Source: Oscillospiraceae bacterium (GTDB taxonomy: Bacteria > Bacillota_A > Clostridia > Oscillospirales > Ruminococcaceae). Taken from it: a stretch of DNA of 25,551 nucleotides. A program made the position numbers and the translations under genes. The stretch's first letter is position 1; each line of letters starts with the position of its first letter. The notes under the pieces were generated by a model that was not told where the DNA came from, did no database searches, and saw nothing but the letters and a program-made list of their open reading frames with translations. Shown piece after piece: positions 15,803 through 22,702 of this stretch. The stretch is taken from NCBI GenBank assembly GCA_900766795.1, contig CAAFWX010000323.1:1-25551 (forward strand). The letters are read 5' to 3'.

Positions 15803-16366
15803 ATGAACAAAAATAACGTTTTCTCGGTGCGCAGCATGACCTTTACCGCCATCATGGCGGCAATTATCTGCGTTGCCGCACCCTTTTCCATACCGTTGCC
15901 CGCGCTGGTGCCGATATCGCTTGCCACCTTCGCGGTCTATCTTGCCGGAGGGCTTCTCGGAGCGAAGCGCGGCACGCTCGCCGTAGTGGTGTACATACTC
16001 ATCGGCGCGGTGGGGCTGCCGGTGTTTTGGGGCTTCTCGGGAGGGCTGGCAAAGCTTATGGGCGTGACCGGCGGGTATATTCTGGGATATGTTCCCTGTG
16101 CGCTGCTGACTGGGATTTTCGCCGATATGTCCGCGAAAAAACGCTGGCTTCTTCCGCTGGGAATGATTCTCGGCACAGCCGCCTGCTATCTTCTCGGCAC
16201 GGTGTGGTTCATCATCGCCACAGGCTCAACGCTTTCCGCAGCTATTGCGGCGTGCGTGATTCCGTTTCTTGCGGGTGACGCAATCAAGATTGCCGCCGCC
16301 ACAGGAATCTGCATTCCCATAAAAAGCCGAATATCCTCAATGCTCGGCGAAACAGAAAAAATATAG
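15803..16366 (+). CDS. bioY: Biotin transporter substrate-binding subunit BioY
   Basis: 187 residues with about six membrane segments. It is the S component of a biotin ECF transporter, or works alone in some species. The family signature is clear: YLAGGLLGAKRGTLAVVVYI, GAVGLPVFWGFSGGLAKLMG and VTGGYILGYV, with a late GDAIKIAAATG. It acts in the cytoplasmic membrane with the shared EcfAA'T module, which is not in this window. An upstream AGAGGC is a weak ribosome binding site. It has its own promoter and is followed 39 nt later by the AEC permease, which may be read from the same transcript. Biotin repressor sites are not visible. Confidence 0.93.
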   Translation: MNKNNVFSVRSMTFTAIMAAIICVAAPFSIPLPALVPISLATFAVYLAGGLLGAKRGTLAVVVYILIGAVGLPVFWGFSGGLAKLMGVTGGYILGYVPCALLTGIFADMSAKKRWLLPLGMILGTAACYLLGTVWFIIATGSTLSAAIAACVIPFLAGDAIKIAAATGICIPIKSRISSMLGETEKI

Positions 16367-16405
16367 CCGCATATCACGGCAAAAGATAAAAAAGGAACAA
16401 AAGAA

Positions 16406-17368
16406 ATGGAATCTGCATCTGTAATCGCCTTTCAGGCAGTCGTGATGTTTATTCTGCTGTTTGTGGGCTGGCTGCTCTACAAGAAAAAGCTGCTCAGCGA
16501 CGACGCCACAAAGCAGCTCTCAAACATCGCCCTCACCATCATCAACCCCATTGTCATCTTCAACGCCTATCAGACCGACTTCGACCCCAACAAGCTTAAG
16601 GGGCTGCTCTGGGCGCTGGGTCTGGGCGCGTTTTCTCAAATCGTGCTTATTCTTGTTTCCTATGCCGCGGTGAGGAAAAACAGCGAAAACTGCGCCGTTG
16701 AGCGCTTCGCCATGGCATACTCCAACTGCGCGTTTATGGGAATACCGCTGATTCAGGCGACCTTCGGAAACGACGGCGTGTTCTACCTGACGGGCTATGT
16801 CACCATGTTCAACCTGTTCTCATGGACGCACGGCGTCATCATGATGGACGGCGGGAAAAAGTCCTCCGCAAAGGACACGCTGCGCTCGCTGCTTAAGGTG
16901 CTGTGCTCGCCTGCGATTCTGTCGATTTTCCTCGGGCTGATTTTCTTCTTCACGGGAATAAGGCTCCCGAAAATCATTCAGCTTCCCCTCGACTACCTCG
17001 GAAGCATGAACACTCCGCTTGCTATGCTGGTTTCGGGCGCGACAATCGCCAAGGCGGGGCTTCTAAAAGCGTTCAAACAAAGGCGCGTTTACTATGTTCA
17101 GGCGTTCAAGCTGCTGATTGTGCCAACATTGCTTGCGGCTGTGCTGGTACAGACAAGGCTTTTCGGAGTTGACCCCATAATCTCTAACACCATTCTCATA
17201 GCAGCGGCAGCCCCAACGGCTTCCTCCACAATCATGTTCTCATATAAATACAACCGCAACGCGGAGTATGCTTCAAACCAGTTTGCGCTGTCAACTGTGC
17301 TGAGCCTTGTAACGCTGCCCACGATTCTGATGTTGTCGGATTTCTTCACCTCGGTGCTGCTAAAGTAG
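16406..17368 (+). CDS. AEC family transporter (auxin efflux carrier/malate permease type)
   Basis: 320 residues, about ten membrane segments in two similar halves, as in the auxin-efflux-carrier family. Typical features are GWLLYKKKLLSDDATKQLSNIALTIINP at the start (with the conserved NP of the crossover region), AYSNCAFMGIPL in the middle, and AAAAPTASSTIMFSYKYN with TVLSLVTLP near the end. Bacterial members export or import small carboxylates such as malate; the substrate here cannot be told. AAGGAAC precedes the ATG. It lies 39 nt behind bioY and could be co-transcribed. A free-standing small RNA transcript begins about 95 nt after the stop. Confidence 0.9.
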   Translation: MESASVIAFQAVVMFILLFVGWLLYKKKLLSDDATKQLSNIALTIINPIVIFNAYQTDFDPNKLKGLLWALGLGAFSQIVLILVSYAAVRKNSENCAVERFAMAYSNCAFMGIPLIQATFGNDGVFYLTGYVTMFNLFSWTHGVIMMDGGKKSSAKDTLRSLLKVLCSPAILSIFLGLIFFFTGIRLPKIIQLPLDYLGSMNTPLAMLVSGATIAKAGLLKAFKQRRVYYVQAFKLLIVPTLLAAVLVQTRLFGVDPIISNTILIAAAAPTASSTIMFSYKYNRNAEYASNQFALSTVLSLVTLPTILMLSDFFTSVLLK

Positions 17369-17426
17369 CTTAAGACGTTGTACAATATTACCAAAGAAAT
17401 ACGCACAAATTTAGGCGAAATAAACG

Positions 17427-17455
17427 TTGCAATGTGTGAGTAAAAGTGGTATAAT
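17427..17455 (+). promoter_or_regulatory. Strong sigma-A promoter of the small RNA
   Basis: TTGCAA (17427-17432), a 17-bp spacer and TATAAT (17450-17455) with an extended -10 TGg at 17447-17449. No open reading frame follows before the terminator at 17586-17619. Confidence 0.85.
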
Positions 17456-17461
17456 TAGTAT

Positions 17462-17619
17462 TGTAATAAATCAGCAAGATAGTATAGTAGCTTTTGGCTA
17501 ACATACTTCTTAATATATTTTCCCCAATTATTTAAGCCGGTAAAAACTGTTTTTCCCCAAACAGTCGGCGAATTGATTTGAGTTTCCTCAGACACCCCCT
17601 TGTCTGAGGGCTTTTTTTT
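17462..17619 (+). ncRNA. Putative trans-acting small RNA with C-rich loops
   Basis: A stand-alone transcription unit of about 158 nt between the AEC gene and the convergent M23 gene. It has a near-consensus promoter and an intrinsic terminator (9-bp stem 17586-17594 with 17601-17609, then GC and eight T). Two more hairpins are visible: 17481-17507 (AGTAT/ATACT and TAGC/GCTA) and 17536-17569 (GCCG/CGGC, then ACTGTTT/AAACAGT). The decamer TTTTCCCCAA occurs twice, at 17518-17527 between hairpins and at 17551-17560, where TTCCCC is the hairpin loop. The terminator loop is CCCCCT. Several unpaired C-rich segments are the mark of Gram-positive sRNAs that pair with Shine-Dalgarno sequences (RsaE/RoxS-like, csRNAs). 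I know no family that fits exactly. Confidence 0.7.
17586..17619 (+). terminator. Terminator of the small RNA
   Basis: CCTCAGACA (17586-17594) and TGTCTGAGG (17601-17609) form a perfect 9-bp stem with a CCCCCT loop, followed by GCTTTTTTTT. Confidence 0.92.
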
Positions 17620-17707
17620 GCCCAAAATGCGGAATATGGCATATCTTTAGGCGGGAGGGCGGCGGGGTATTCCCACATGAGATTTATCGCGCAGGGAATA
17701 GTTTCAC

Positions 17708-17748
17708 AAAAAAATTCACCGCGCAGCGTTGGCATAAGCTGCGCGGTG
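17708..17748 (-). terminator. Terminator of the M23 peptidase gene
   Basis: CACCGCGCAGC (17717-17727) pairs perfectly over 11 bp with 17738-17748; on the minus strand it is followed by AATTTTTTT. It starts 15 nt past the stop at 17763. The rest of the gap (17620-17707) shows nothing I can support. Confidence 0.9.
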
Positions 17749-17762
17749 TTTTGTGGGGAGGA

Positions 17763-18491
17763 TCAGTCCTTTTTCTGCTCGCCCACGACGGAGAGGGGGT
17801 CAATCCACTCGTTGTTAAGCTTCACGCCGAGGTGGAGATGGGGCTGCTGAACAATCTCGACCTGACAGGTATCGCCTGTCTTTCCGATAATCTCGCCCTG
17901 ATTGAGCTTCTGACCCGCCTTTACGTTAAGCTCCTTTGCCAGCCCGCAGTAGTGAACCTCAAGCCCGTTGGACTGCTTTACGACAACGCACACGCCCCAG
18001 AGCGGGTCCTCGCGCACCTCCTTGACCTCGCCCTCGGACATGGAGCGCACGTCCGTACCAAGGTCGCAGAGAATGTCGCAGCCGTCATGCGTTTTCCAAA
18101 CGCCAAGGGTTTCGCTCTTGACAAGCTCGCCGCCGCTGAAAGGGTGGGACACCTCCCCCTCGACAGGCATGATGTTGCCGATTTCAACCGTGACGGGCTT
18201 GTTCACCTCCTCGGCTTCCTCCGTCTGCGCAGCCGCCTCCTCGGCGCCCTCGTCGGGGGCGTCAACGTCGCTCTCGTTCGCGGGAACATTGTCAACGTGC
18301 TTCTCGACGGGCGAAGCGTCATACTCCCATGTGTTGGTGGTGGTGCTTGTGGCGGTGCCTGTGGGCACAAGCCGCTCCATGGTGGTGTTGTATGCGGCAA
18401 AAACTGCTGCGCCAATCGAAAGCACACCCACAACGGAAGCCACTGCCAGAGCCTTACCGCTTGCCGCGTTTTTCTCGGATTTCTTCTTCAT
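17763..18491 (-). CDS. SpoIIQ-like M23 metallopeptidase-domain membrane protein
   Basis: About 242 residues. A single N-terminal membrane segment (about residues 15-36) anchors it. A Thr/Ser- and Glu/Ala-rich linker (about 45-100) leads to a LytM/M23 domain. The zinc ligands are retained: His and Asp in WKTHDGCDI (137 and 141 counted from a GTG two codons upstream) and HxH in QPHLHLGV (220 and 222). GEVSHPFSGGELVKSETLGVWKTH resembles SpoIIQ, the forespore protein that joins SpoIIIAH across the spore septum. Clostridial SpoIIQ keeps the zinc site whereas the Bacillus one does not. The ATG at 18491 is preferred; GTG 18497 is possible. AAAGGAAA precedes both. No SpoIIIA genes are in view, so a sporulation role is inference. 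Confidence 0.78.
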   Translation of the reverse strand: MKKKSEKNAASGKALAVASVVGVLSIGAAVFAAYNTTMERLVPTGTATSTTTNTWEYDASPVEKHVDNVPANESDVDAPDEGAEEAAAQTEEAEEVNKPVTVEIGNIMPVEGEVSHPFSGGELVKSETLGVWKTHDGCDILCDLGTDVRSMSEGEVKEVREDPLWGVCVVVKQSNGLEVHYCGLAKELNVKAGQKLNQGEIIGKTGDTCQVEIVQQPHLHLGVKLNNEWIDPLSVVGEQKKD

Positions 18492-18616
18492 AGTCACATT
18501 TTCCTTTCACATTATAATGGTTATGGAACGTCCGCGGAAGTCCCGCTGAACTGTGACCTTAGTTTTGCCGTTTTATGGAGAATTATTCATAACAGCGCAC
18601 GAAGCGCCGGAATACA

Positions 18617-18648
18617 GAAAAACTCCCCGAAGGCTTACCCTCGGGGAG
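18617..18648 (-). terminator. Terminator of yajC
   Basis: CTCCCCGA (18623-18630) pairs with TCGGGGAG (18641-18648), with two further inner pairs; TTTTTC follows on the minus strand. It starts 16 nt past the yajC stop. Confidence 0.88.
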
Positions 18649-18664
18649 CGCGGTGTTAAAGAAA

Positions 18665-19063
18665 TCACTTGATGTCGGCAGGCTTGTCGCCCTTTTTCTT
18701 CTTAAGCTTCTTAAGCTCGGGAGATTCTTCGACAGCAGCCTCGTGAACGGTGTTGTTCTTTGCGATAGCATTCTTCACAACACGAATCTTGGTTCTGTCA
18801 GAGCCTGTTTCGATGAGAATGGTGTCCTCCTTAACGGAAACCACTCTGCCGATGATACCGCCGTTGGTGATAACCTCGTCAGCAACCTGAATGTTGTTGA
18901 GCATGTCCTGCATTTCCTTGTTGCGCTTCTTCTCGGGGCGAATGATAAGGAAATAGAAAATCACCACCATAAGCACCAGCGGCACAATAAGGGAAATAAG
19001 GCTTGCGCCGGCAGAAACCGTTTCGGTCGAACCGGCAGTCGATAAAAGCATGGTTAAGTTCAT
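18665..19063 (-). CDS. yajC: Preprotein translocase accessory subunit YajC
   Basis: 132 residues. One membrane segment (about 21-41, SLISLIVPLVLMVVIFYFLI) is followed by the family hallmark IRPEKKRNKEMQDMLNNIQVADEVITNGGIIGRVVSV. YajC binds SecDF and helps Sec export. A Lys-rich tail (LKKLKKKKGDKP) follows a short acidic stretch. The start at 19063 is fixed by GGAGGACAACT; the frame is open further upstream but lacks a ribosome binding site there. It has its own promoter (19109-19137) and terminator, so it appears monocistronic. The usual partners secD and secF are not in the window. Confidence 0.95.
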   Translation of the reverse strand: MNLTMLLSTAGSTETVSAGASLISLIVPLVLMVVIFYFLIIRPEKKRNKEMQDMLNNIQVADEVITNGGIIGRVVSVKEDTILIETGSDRTKIRVVKNAIAKNNTVHEAAVEESPELKKLKKKKGDKPADIK

Positions 19064-19108
19064 AGTTGTCCTCCGTTTTTTATGTACTAAGGGAAACCCT
19101 ATATACAT

Positions 19109-19137
19109 ATTATAACCTATCATGAAAAATAAATCAA
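19109..19137 (-). promoter_or_regulatory. Sigma-A promoter of yajC
   Basis: Minus strand TTGATT (19132-19137), a 17-bp spacer and TATAAT (19109-19114). It starts only 28 nt past the stop of the glycoside-hydrolase-like gene. Confidence 0.8.
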
Positions 19138-19148
19138 GGGGAAATATG

Positions 19149-19180
19149 GGTTTTCACAAGAATATCATTCTGTGAAAACC
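19149..19180 (-). terminator. Hairpin spanning the stop codon of the glycoside-hydrolase-like gene
   Basis: GGTTTTCACA (19149-19158) pairs with TGTGAAAACC (19171-19180), extended by GAAT/ATTC after a one-base bulge, giving 14 bp with a 3-base loop. The stop codon lies at the loop (19165-19167). There is no T-tract right after it, so it may be a weak terminator or a 3'-end stabiliser for the Rnf-like operon mRNA. Confidence 0.55.
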
Positions 19181-20349
19181 ATGATTCCCGCTTCAGCAAA
19201 CGCGCGTTTCACATCGTCAAGCGCGCCTGCGGAGAAAGAGCTGCCCTTTATCCGCACGGCGTAGTCCTGCCCTGCAAGCATGACCTTCGTCCTGCCGATG
19301 AAGCTTCTTGCGTCCGCGTAGGAGCCGCCCGCCGCCTCATAGTCCAGCAGAAGAGTGACCCGTGACAGCTTTTCGGCGTCGTTAGCAACCTCCGCGCCGG
19401 TGGAAAGTCTGTCTTCGGCAAACAGCGACTCCGAGGTCATCTCCACCAGAATCTGCGCGCCGTTGGCTTTTGCGGCGCTTTCGGCGGCGCCTATCACATT
19501 CCAGAGCGCCTGAAGTCTGGCGGCGTTGTCGCCGATAGGCTCGGAGTAAAGCCATGTGGAGAAGTCCGACGTATGGAACATCGGGAAAACCGTGTCGGAG
19601 AGGATAATCTGCTTGAAGCCCGCATTTGATATCTCTCCCGCAAGGCTTGCGATGTATTCCACAGTGTTCTCGTTAAAGGGATTCAGCCATCTCTTTCCGC
19701 CCTTGTCGACCGCGTCGTCGTGCCATATTCCACCCTCGCCCGAAATGATGTAGTTTCCGTCCACATAGTTTCCGCCGATGTGGTCCTTCGTGGTGCTGAT
19801 TTTAGCGATGGGAACAAGCCCCGCGCGGGTGATGATGTCAGCAATCTGGCGCGCGCTGAGCGTGCCGCTCACAATCTCTGTACCGGACACGGCTTCGTTT
19901 TCGGTTTTATAAAGGAGATAACCCGCGTCGTCCTTGAGGGTGACGACAACGGATTCCGCGCCGTTGCTCTTTGCGGCAGCCATGGCGCTGTTAAGGCTCT
20001 CAGAGCTGAGCGCCGCCGTTTCGGGCAGGAAATACGCTCCCTTTAAGGAGGGCTGCTCAGGCTCAGGCTCCGAGGTTTCGGCTTCGACAGTGAGCGCCTC
20101 CTCAGACGAGGACGGCTGCACGGTTTCCTCAGCGGTCGGAATCCACGGGACGGAGCTTACGGGAGTGTTCTGCTTGGTCTGAAAGTATTCGACAATCGGC
20201 TTTCCTACGCCGTATCCCACAACGCACAGCGCGGCGGCGGCGACAACGGTCAGCACAGCGGCAAGCGCCTGCTTTCCCTTGTTTTTCTTCCTGCTGTACA
20301 GCGAGTATTTTCTTGGTTTTATCTTTATGTTGGTTTTGCGTTTTTTCAT
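19165..20349 (-). CDS. Membrane-anchored putative glycoside hydrolase (TIM-barrel, DUF4015-like)
   Basis: 394 residues. A basic cytosolic N terminus (KKRKTNIKIKPRKYSLYSRKK) precedes one membrane segment (about 27-49) and a Ser/Glu/Pro-rich linker (60-100). The outer domain starts KGAYFLPETAALS and continues AKSNGAESVVVTLKDDAGYLLYKT, RQIADIITRAGLVPIAKIST, WLNPFNENTVEYIASLAGEI and GFKQIILSDTVFP. This is the beta-alpha repeat pattern of putative glycoside hydrolases of the DUF4015/GH-like TIM-barrel group, in which the line 'VVxVKDDxGxxxY' is typical. Catalytic acids cannot be assigned with confidence. AAAGGAGC precedes the ATG. It is the last gene of the Rnf-like operon, 22 nt behind the RnfA-like gene. 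Its link to that complex is unknown. Confidence 0.65.
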   Translation of the reverse strand: MKKRKTNIKIKPRKYSLYSRKKNKGKQALAAVLTVVAAAALCVVGYGVGKPIVEYFQTKQNTPVSSVPWIPTAEETVQPSSSEEALTVEAETSEPEPEQPSLKGAYFLPETAALSSESLNSAMAAAKSNGAESVVVTLKDDAGYLLYKTENEAVSGTEIVSGTLSARQIADIITRAGLVPIAKISTTKDHIGGNYVDGNYIISGEGGIWHDDAVDKGGKRWLNPFNENTVEYIASLAGEISNAGFKQIILSDTVFPMFHTSDFSTWLYSEPIGDNAARLQALWNVIGAAESAAKANGAQILVEMTSESLFAEDRLSTGAEVANDAEKLSRVTLLLDYEAAGGSYADARSFIGRTKVMLAGQDYAVRIKGSSFSAGALDDVKRAFAEAGIMVFTE

Positions 20350-20371
20350 ATTCTGCTCCTTTCCCTGAGAA

Positions 20372-20968
20372 TCAGAAATCCGCGGTATATCCAACCAGCG
20401 TGTGGAACGCGAGAGATACTATACCGATGTAGATGAGCATAATCGGATAACCGCGGAAAACGCGGGGAATCTTGTCCGAATCCAGCTTCTCATGAGCGAT
20501 GTGAAGCAGCAGGCAGGCAAGGAAAAAACCAATGCCCGTGCCAAAACCGTAGCCGATGTAGCTCCAGATGTCGCTTCCATAGCCCGAGTTCAGAAACAGC
20601 GCACCGATGACGGTGCAGTTGACGATGGCGAGGTGGACATACTTCTTTATCCTCGCAAACGTTTTGGAGAAAAACCTCCACAGAATCCGCAGCGCGAGAA
20701 TATACAGCACACTTATTATGCCCACATAAACCAGCGGCATAAGCAAAGCTCCGAATTTAAGCGGAAGAAGCAGCCTGTCAAAGAAAAAGGAAATGCAGCT
20801 TGCCGCAGTGGTCATAAGCGTTATTCCAATGGTGAAGCCGATGATGTGGCTGCTTTTTCTCGAAGCGTAAATCGTAACATTCGAGCCCAGCGCCCTGTCG
20901 AATATCGCATTCTGAATGAACACCGACATCATCGCCGCGGACACGATTTTCGCGAAAACCTCCATCAT
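20372..20968 (-). CDS. rnfA: RnfA-like membrane subunit, missing a cluster cysteine
   Basis: 198 residues with six predicted membrane segments, homologous to RnfA/NqrE. The family end is clear: GYGFGTGIGFFLACLL, then IPRVFRGYPIMLIYIGIVSLAF, matching the canonical FRGxPIxLIxxGxxSLAF. In canonical RnfA, LGxCP in the first helix and NC in the fourth supply two ligands of an intramembrane [2Fe-2S] cluster. Here the first reads RALGSNVTIY, with no Cys (residues 26-34), while the second keeps VNCTVIGAL with Cys119. The start at 20968 overlaps the stop of the RnfE-like gene (ATGA), with AAAGGGGG upstream. RnfB, which normally follows, is absent; the glycoside-hydrolase-like gene follows instead. Confidence 0.82.
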   Translation of the reverse strand: MMEVFAKIVSAAMMSVFIQNAIFDRALGSNVTIYASRKSSHIIGFTIGITLMTTAASCISFFFDRLLLPLKFGALLMPLVYVGIISVLYILALRILWRFFSKTFARIKKYVHLAIVNCTVIGALFLNSGYGSDIWSYIGYGFGTGIGFFLACLLLHIAHEKLDSDKIPRVFRGYPIMLIYIGIVSLAFHTLVGYTADF

Positions 20969-21573
20969 CGCGCCCCCTTTCCGGCAGGCGCATTCCTGTG
21001 CGCAGCCGCGCGGCAAACCGCCGCCAGCACTCCCACAAGAATGAACCCGAAGAACGGGGATTTCGCGGCAGGCATGGGCACATCGCACAGCCGCAGCCCA
21101 AACAGCGTGCCGAACGCCAGAAACTCGCGAATAATTCCCACAGCAAAAGCCGCCATCGCATATCCCGCAACATAAACCAGCGCGTCAACCGCCATAACGC
21201 CGAAAGGCTCGGCATAGAAGCGGGTTTCTGTCTTTGCCAGAAGCAGCGAGTTCACCACGAGAATTTCAATGTAAATGGACACCTCCGCACTCGTTTCGGG
21301 AAACAGCGCCCCCAGAAGCAGCGCCGTCGGAATGTACATCACAGCCGCCACGGCGGCATAGAGAAGTATTCTCACCGTATATACGATTTTGCGCGGAATA
21401 AGCCGACAAATCAGAATCGAGGAATAGGATATCATGAGGAAACTCAGCGTCAGCACCAGCGCGCGCTCCGCGGTGGTTGCGGCAACGATGATGGGCGCGG
21501 TGACAAGTCCGCTCATCAGAACAATGTTCTGGCGGAAAATTCCGTCAAGGTTCAGGCGCTTATTGCTCGGCAT
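20965..21573 (-). CDS. rnfE: RnfE-like membrane subunit, missing both cluster cysteines
   Basis: 202 residues with about six membrane segments, homologous to RnfE/NqrD. Recognisable blocks are RQNIVLMSGLVTAPIIVAATTAERAL (TM1, where the family reads NPVxVQxLGLCPxLAVTxxxxxAL), YIEILVVNSLLLAKTE (family: IPLIVVNCIILGRAE) and VGIIREFLAFGTLFG. The two cysteines expected in LGLCP and VVNC are both absent: the first block has no Cys and the second has Ser109. It therefore should not hold the intramembrane [2Fe-2S] cluster in the known way. AAAGGAGG precedes the ATG. It overlaps the RnfD-like gene by 14 bp at the front and the RnfA-like gene by 4 bp at the end; canonical operons have rnfG between D and E. 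Confidence 0.8.
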   Translation of the reverse strand: MPSNKRLNLDGIFRQNIVLMSGLVTAPIIVAATTAERALVLTLSFLMISYSSILICRLIPRKIVYTVRILLYAAVAAVMYIPTALLLGALFPETSAEVSIYIEILVVNSLLLAKTETRFYAEPFGVMAVDALVYVAGYAMAAFAVGIIREFLAFGTLFGLRLCDVPMPAAKSPFFGFILVGVLAAVCRAAAHRNAPAGKGAR

Positions 21574-22669
21574 CGTTGTCCTCCTTTCTCGCGCGTCTGC
21601 GGTGCTTTTTTATCTCGCCGTCAACGGGCGGGGTGTTGTAGCGGTATTTTTCGGGAAGGACTATCTCCTGCGTGTCGGTGAGCTTAACGCTTCCGTGCTG
21701 AACCTCAGTTTTGTTCTGCTCGTAGGAGTTTATGTAGGACTTCTTCCAGTAGGAAATGTTCTCGACAATGGTGTCAAAGCAGCCCGAAAGCGCGTTCACA
21801 ATAAGCAGCGCAAATATAAAGCTGCCCTCGGTCTGACCGAAATTCCTGAACATCATCACGGTGTATCCCAGCACGACGCCGTAGATTATCCTGCCGCCAA
21901 GACACTTTGGCAGGATATAAGGCTCTGCCGCCATGAAGAACACTCCAAACAGAAAATACCCCGACGAGAACTCATAGAACACCGACATAAGCCCCGACAC
22001 GTCCGCTCTCGGATAAGCGAAAGCAAGCACTCCCGCCGTCACAAGGCAGGAAACGACAGCGCTTACGCTGTTGCTGCGGCGAATCAGCAGGCAGATTCCG
22101 CACACGAGAATAATCATGATGTTTACTGCACCGAAAGCGCCAGGCACAGCGCCCATAAGAATATCCATCACGGAGTTTGTGGGCGCAAGCCCAAGCTTCA
22201 TGGTGTATTCAATGCCGCGCGTGAAAACTCCGTTAAACTCCGAAAACAGGGGATAAATCTCACCCGACTTCGGGTAGTATAACATATCAATGGGGTAGCA
22301 TATAATCAAAAAGGCAGCCGAAATTGCCGCGGGCGAGAAGATGATGTTGTCCGCTTCGCCAAAGACATGCTTGCCCAAAGCGACGATGATAAACGAGGAG
22401 AGAACAACAAGCCAAAGCGAAATTCCCGACGACATAAGCATAGCCGCAGACAGCGCCCAGAAAGGCACGCAGCAGTCCTTAGCGTCAAACGGGATTTTTC
22501 GCAGGCGGCAGAATAGCATGTCAAAGACAAATGCGGCAGCGACCGAAACAGCGCTTATCACAAGAACCCTCGCCCCCATAAGATACGCCGCGGGAATGAG
22601 AAGCGCCAGCATGAAGATAAAGCGCTCTGTATAAACCTTGCGCGGGTCACGCGCGGGTGCAGAAATCAT
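21560..22669 (-). CDS. rnfD: RnfD-like membrane subunit, lacking a visible FMN-threonine motif
   Basis: 369 residues with nine or more hydrophobic segments, homologous to RnfD/NqrB. Family blocks seen are GKHVFGEADNIIFSPAAISAAFL (100-122; canonical KxxFGGxGxNIFNPAA) and SVMDILMGAVPGAFGAVN (166-183; canonical LxDLFLGNIPGSxGE). The SGAT motif whose threonine carries covalent FMN in RnfD/NqrB should lie just before that block, but the region reads RGIEYTMKLGLAPTNS with no SGAT. The conserved GE after GS also is GAV. A hydrophilic 75-residue tail ends in a Lys/Arg-rich stretch. AAAGGAAA precedes the ATG. It is the first gene of the operon, 33 nt from a divergent gene, and no rnfC lies in front. 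Confidence 0.82.
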   Translation of the reverse strand: MISAPARDPRKVYTERFIFMLALLIPAAYLMGARVLVISAVSVAAAFVFDMLFCRLRKIPFDAKDCCVPFWALSAAMLMSSGISLWLVVLSSFIIVALGKHVFGEADNIIFSPAAISAAFLIICYPIDMLYYPKSGEIYPLFSEFNGVFTRGIEYTMKLGLAPTNSVMDILMGAVPGAFGAVNIMIILVCGICLLIRRSNSVSAVVSCLVTAGVLAFAYPRADVSGLMSVFYEFSSGYFLFGVFFMAAEPYILPKCLGGRIIYGVVLGYTVMMFRNFGQTEGSFIFALLIVNALSGCFDTIVENISYWKKSYINSYEQNKTEVQHGSVKLTDTQEIVLPEKYRYNTPPVDGEIKKHRRRARKEDNDAEQ

Positions 22670-22702
22670 GAGTAAAATTTTCCTTTCAAATTAGGGGTGC
22701 AT

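Noticed and set aside
17462..17619. 6S RNA, tmRNA, SRP RNA or RNase P RNA as identity of the small RNA
   Set aside because: The ends do not pair into a long rod with a central bubble as in 6S RNA, and none of the conserved words of SRP, RNase P or tmRNA are present.
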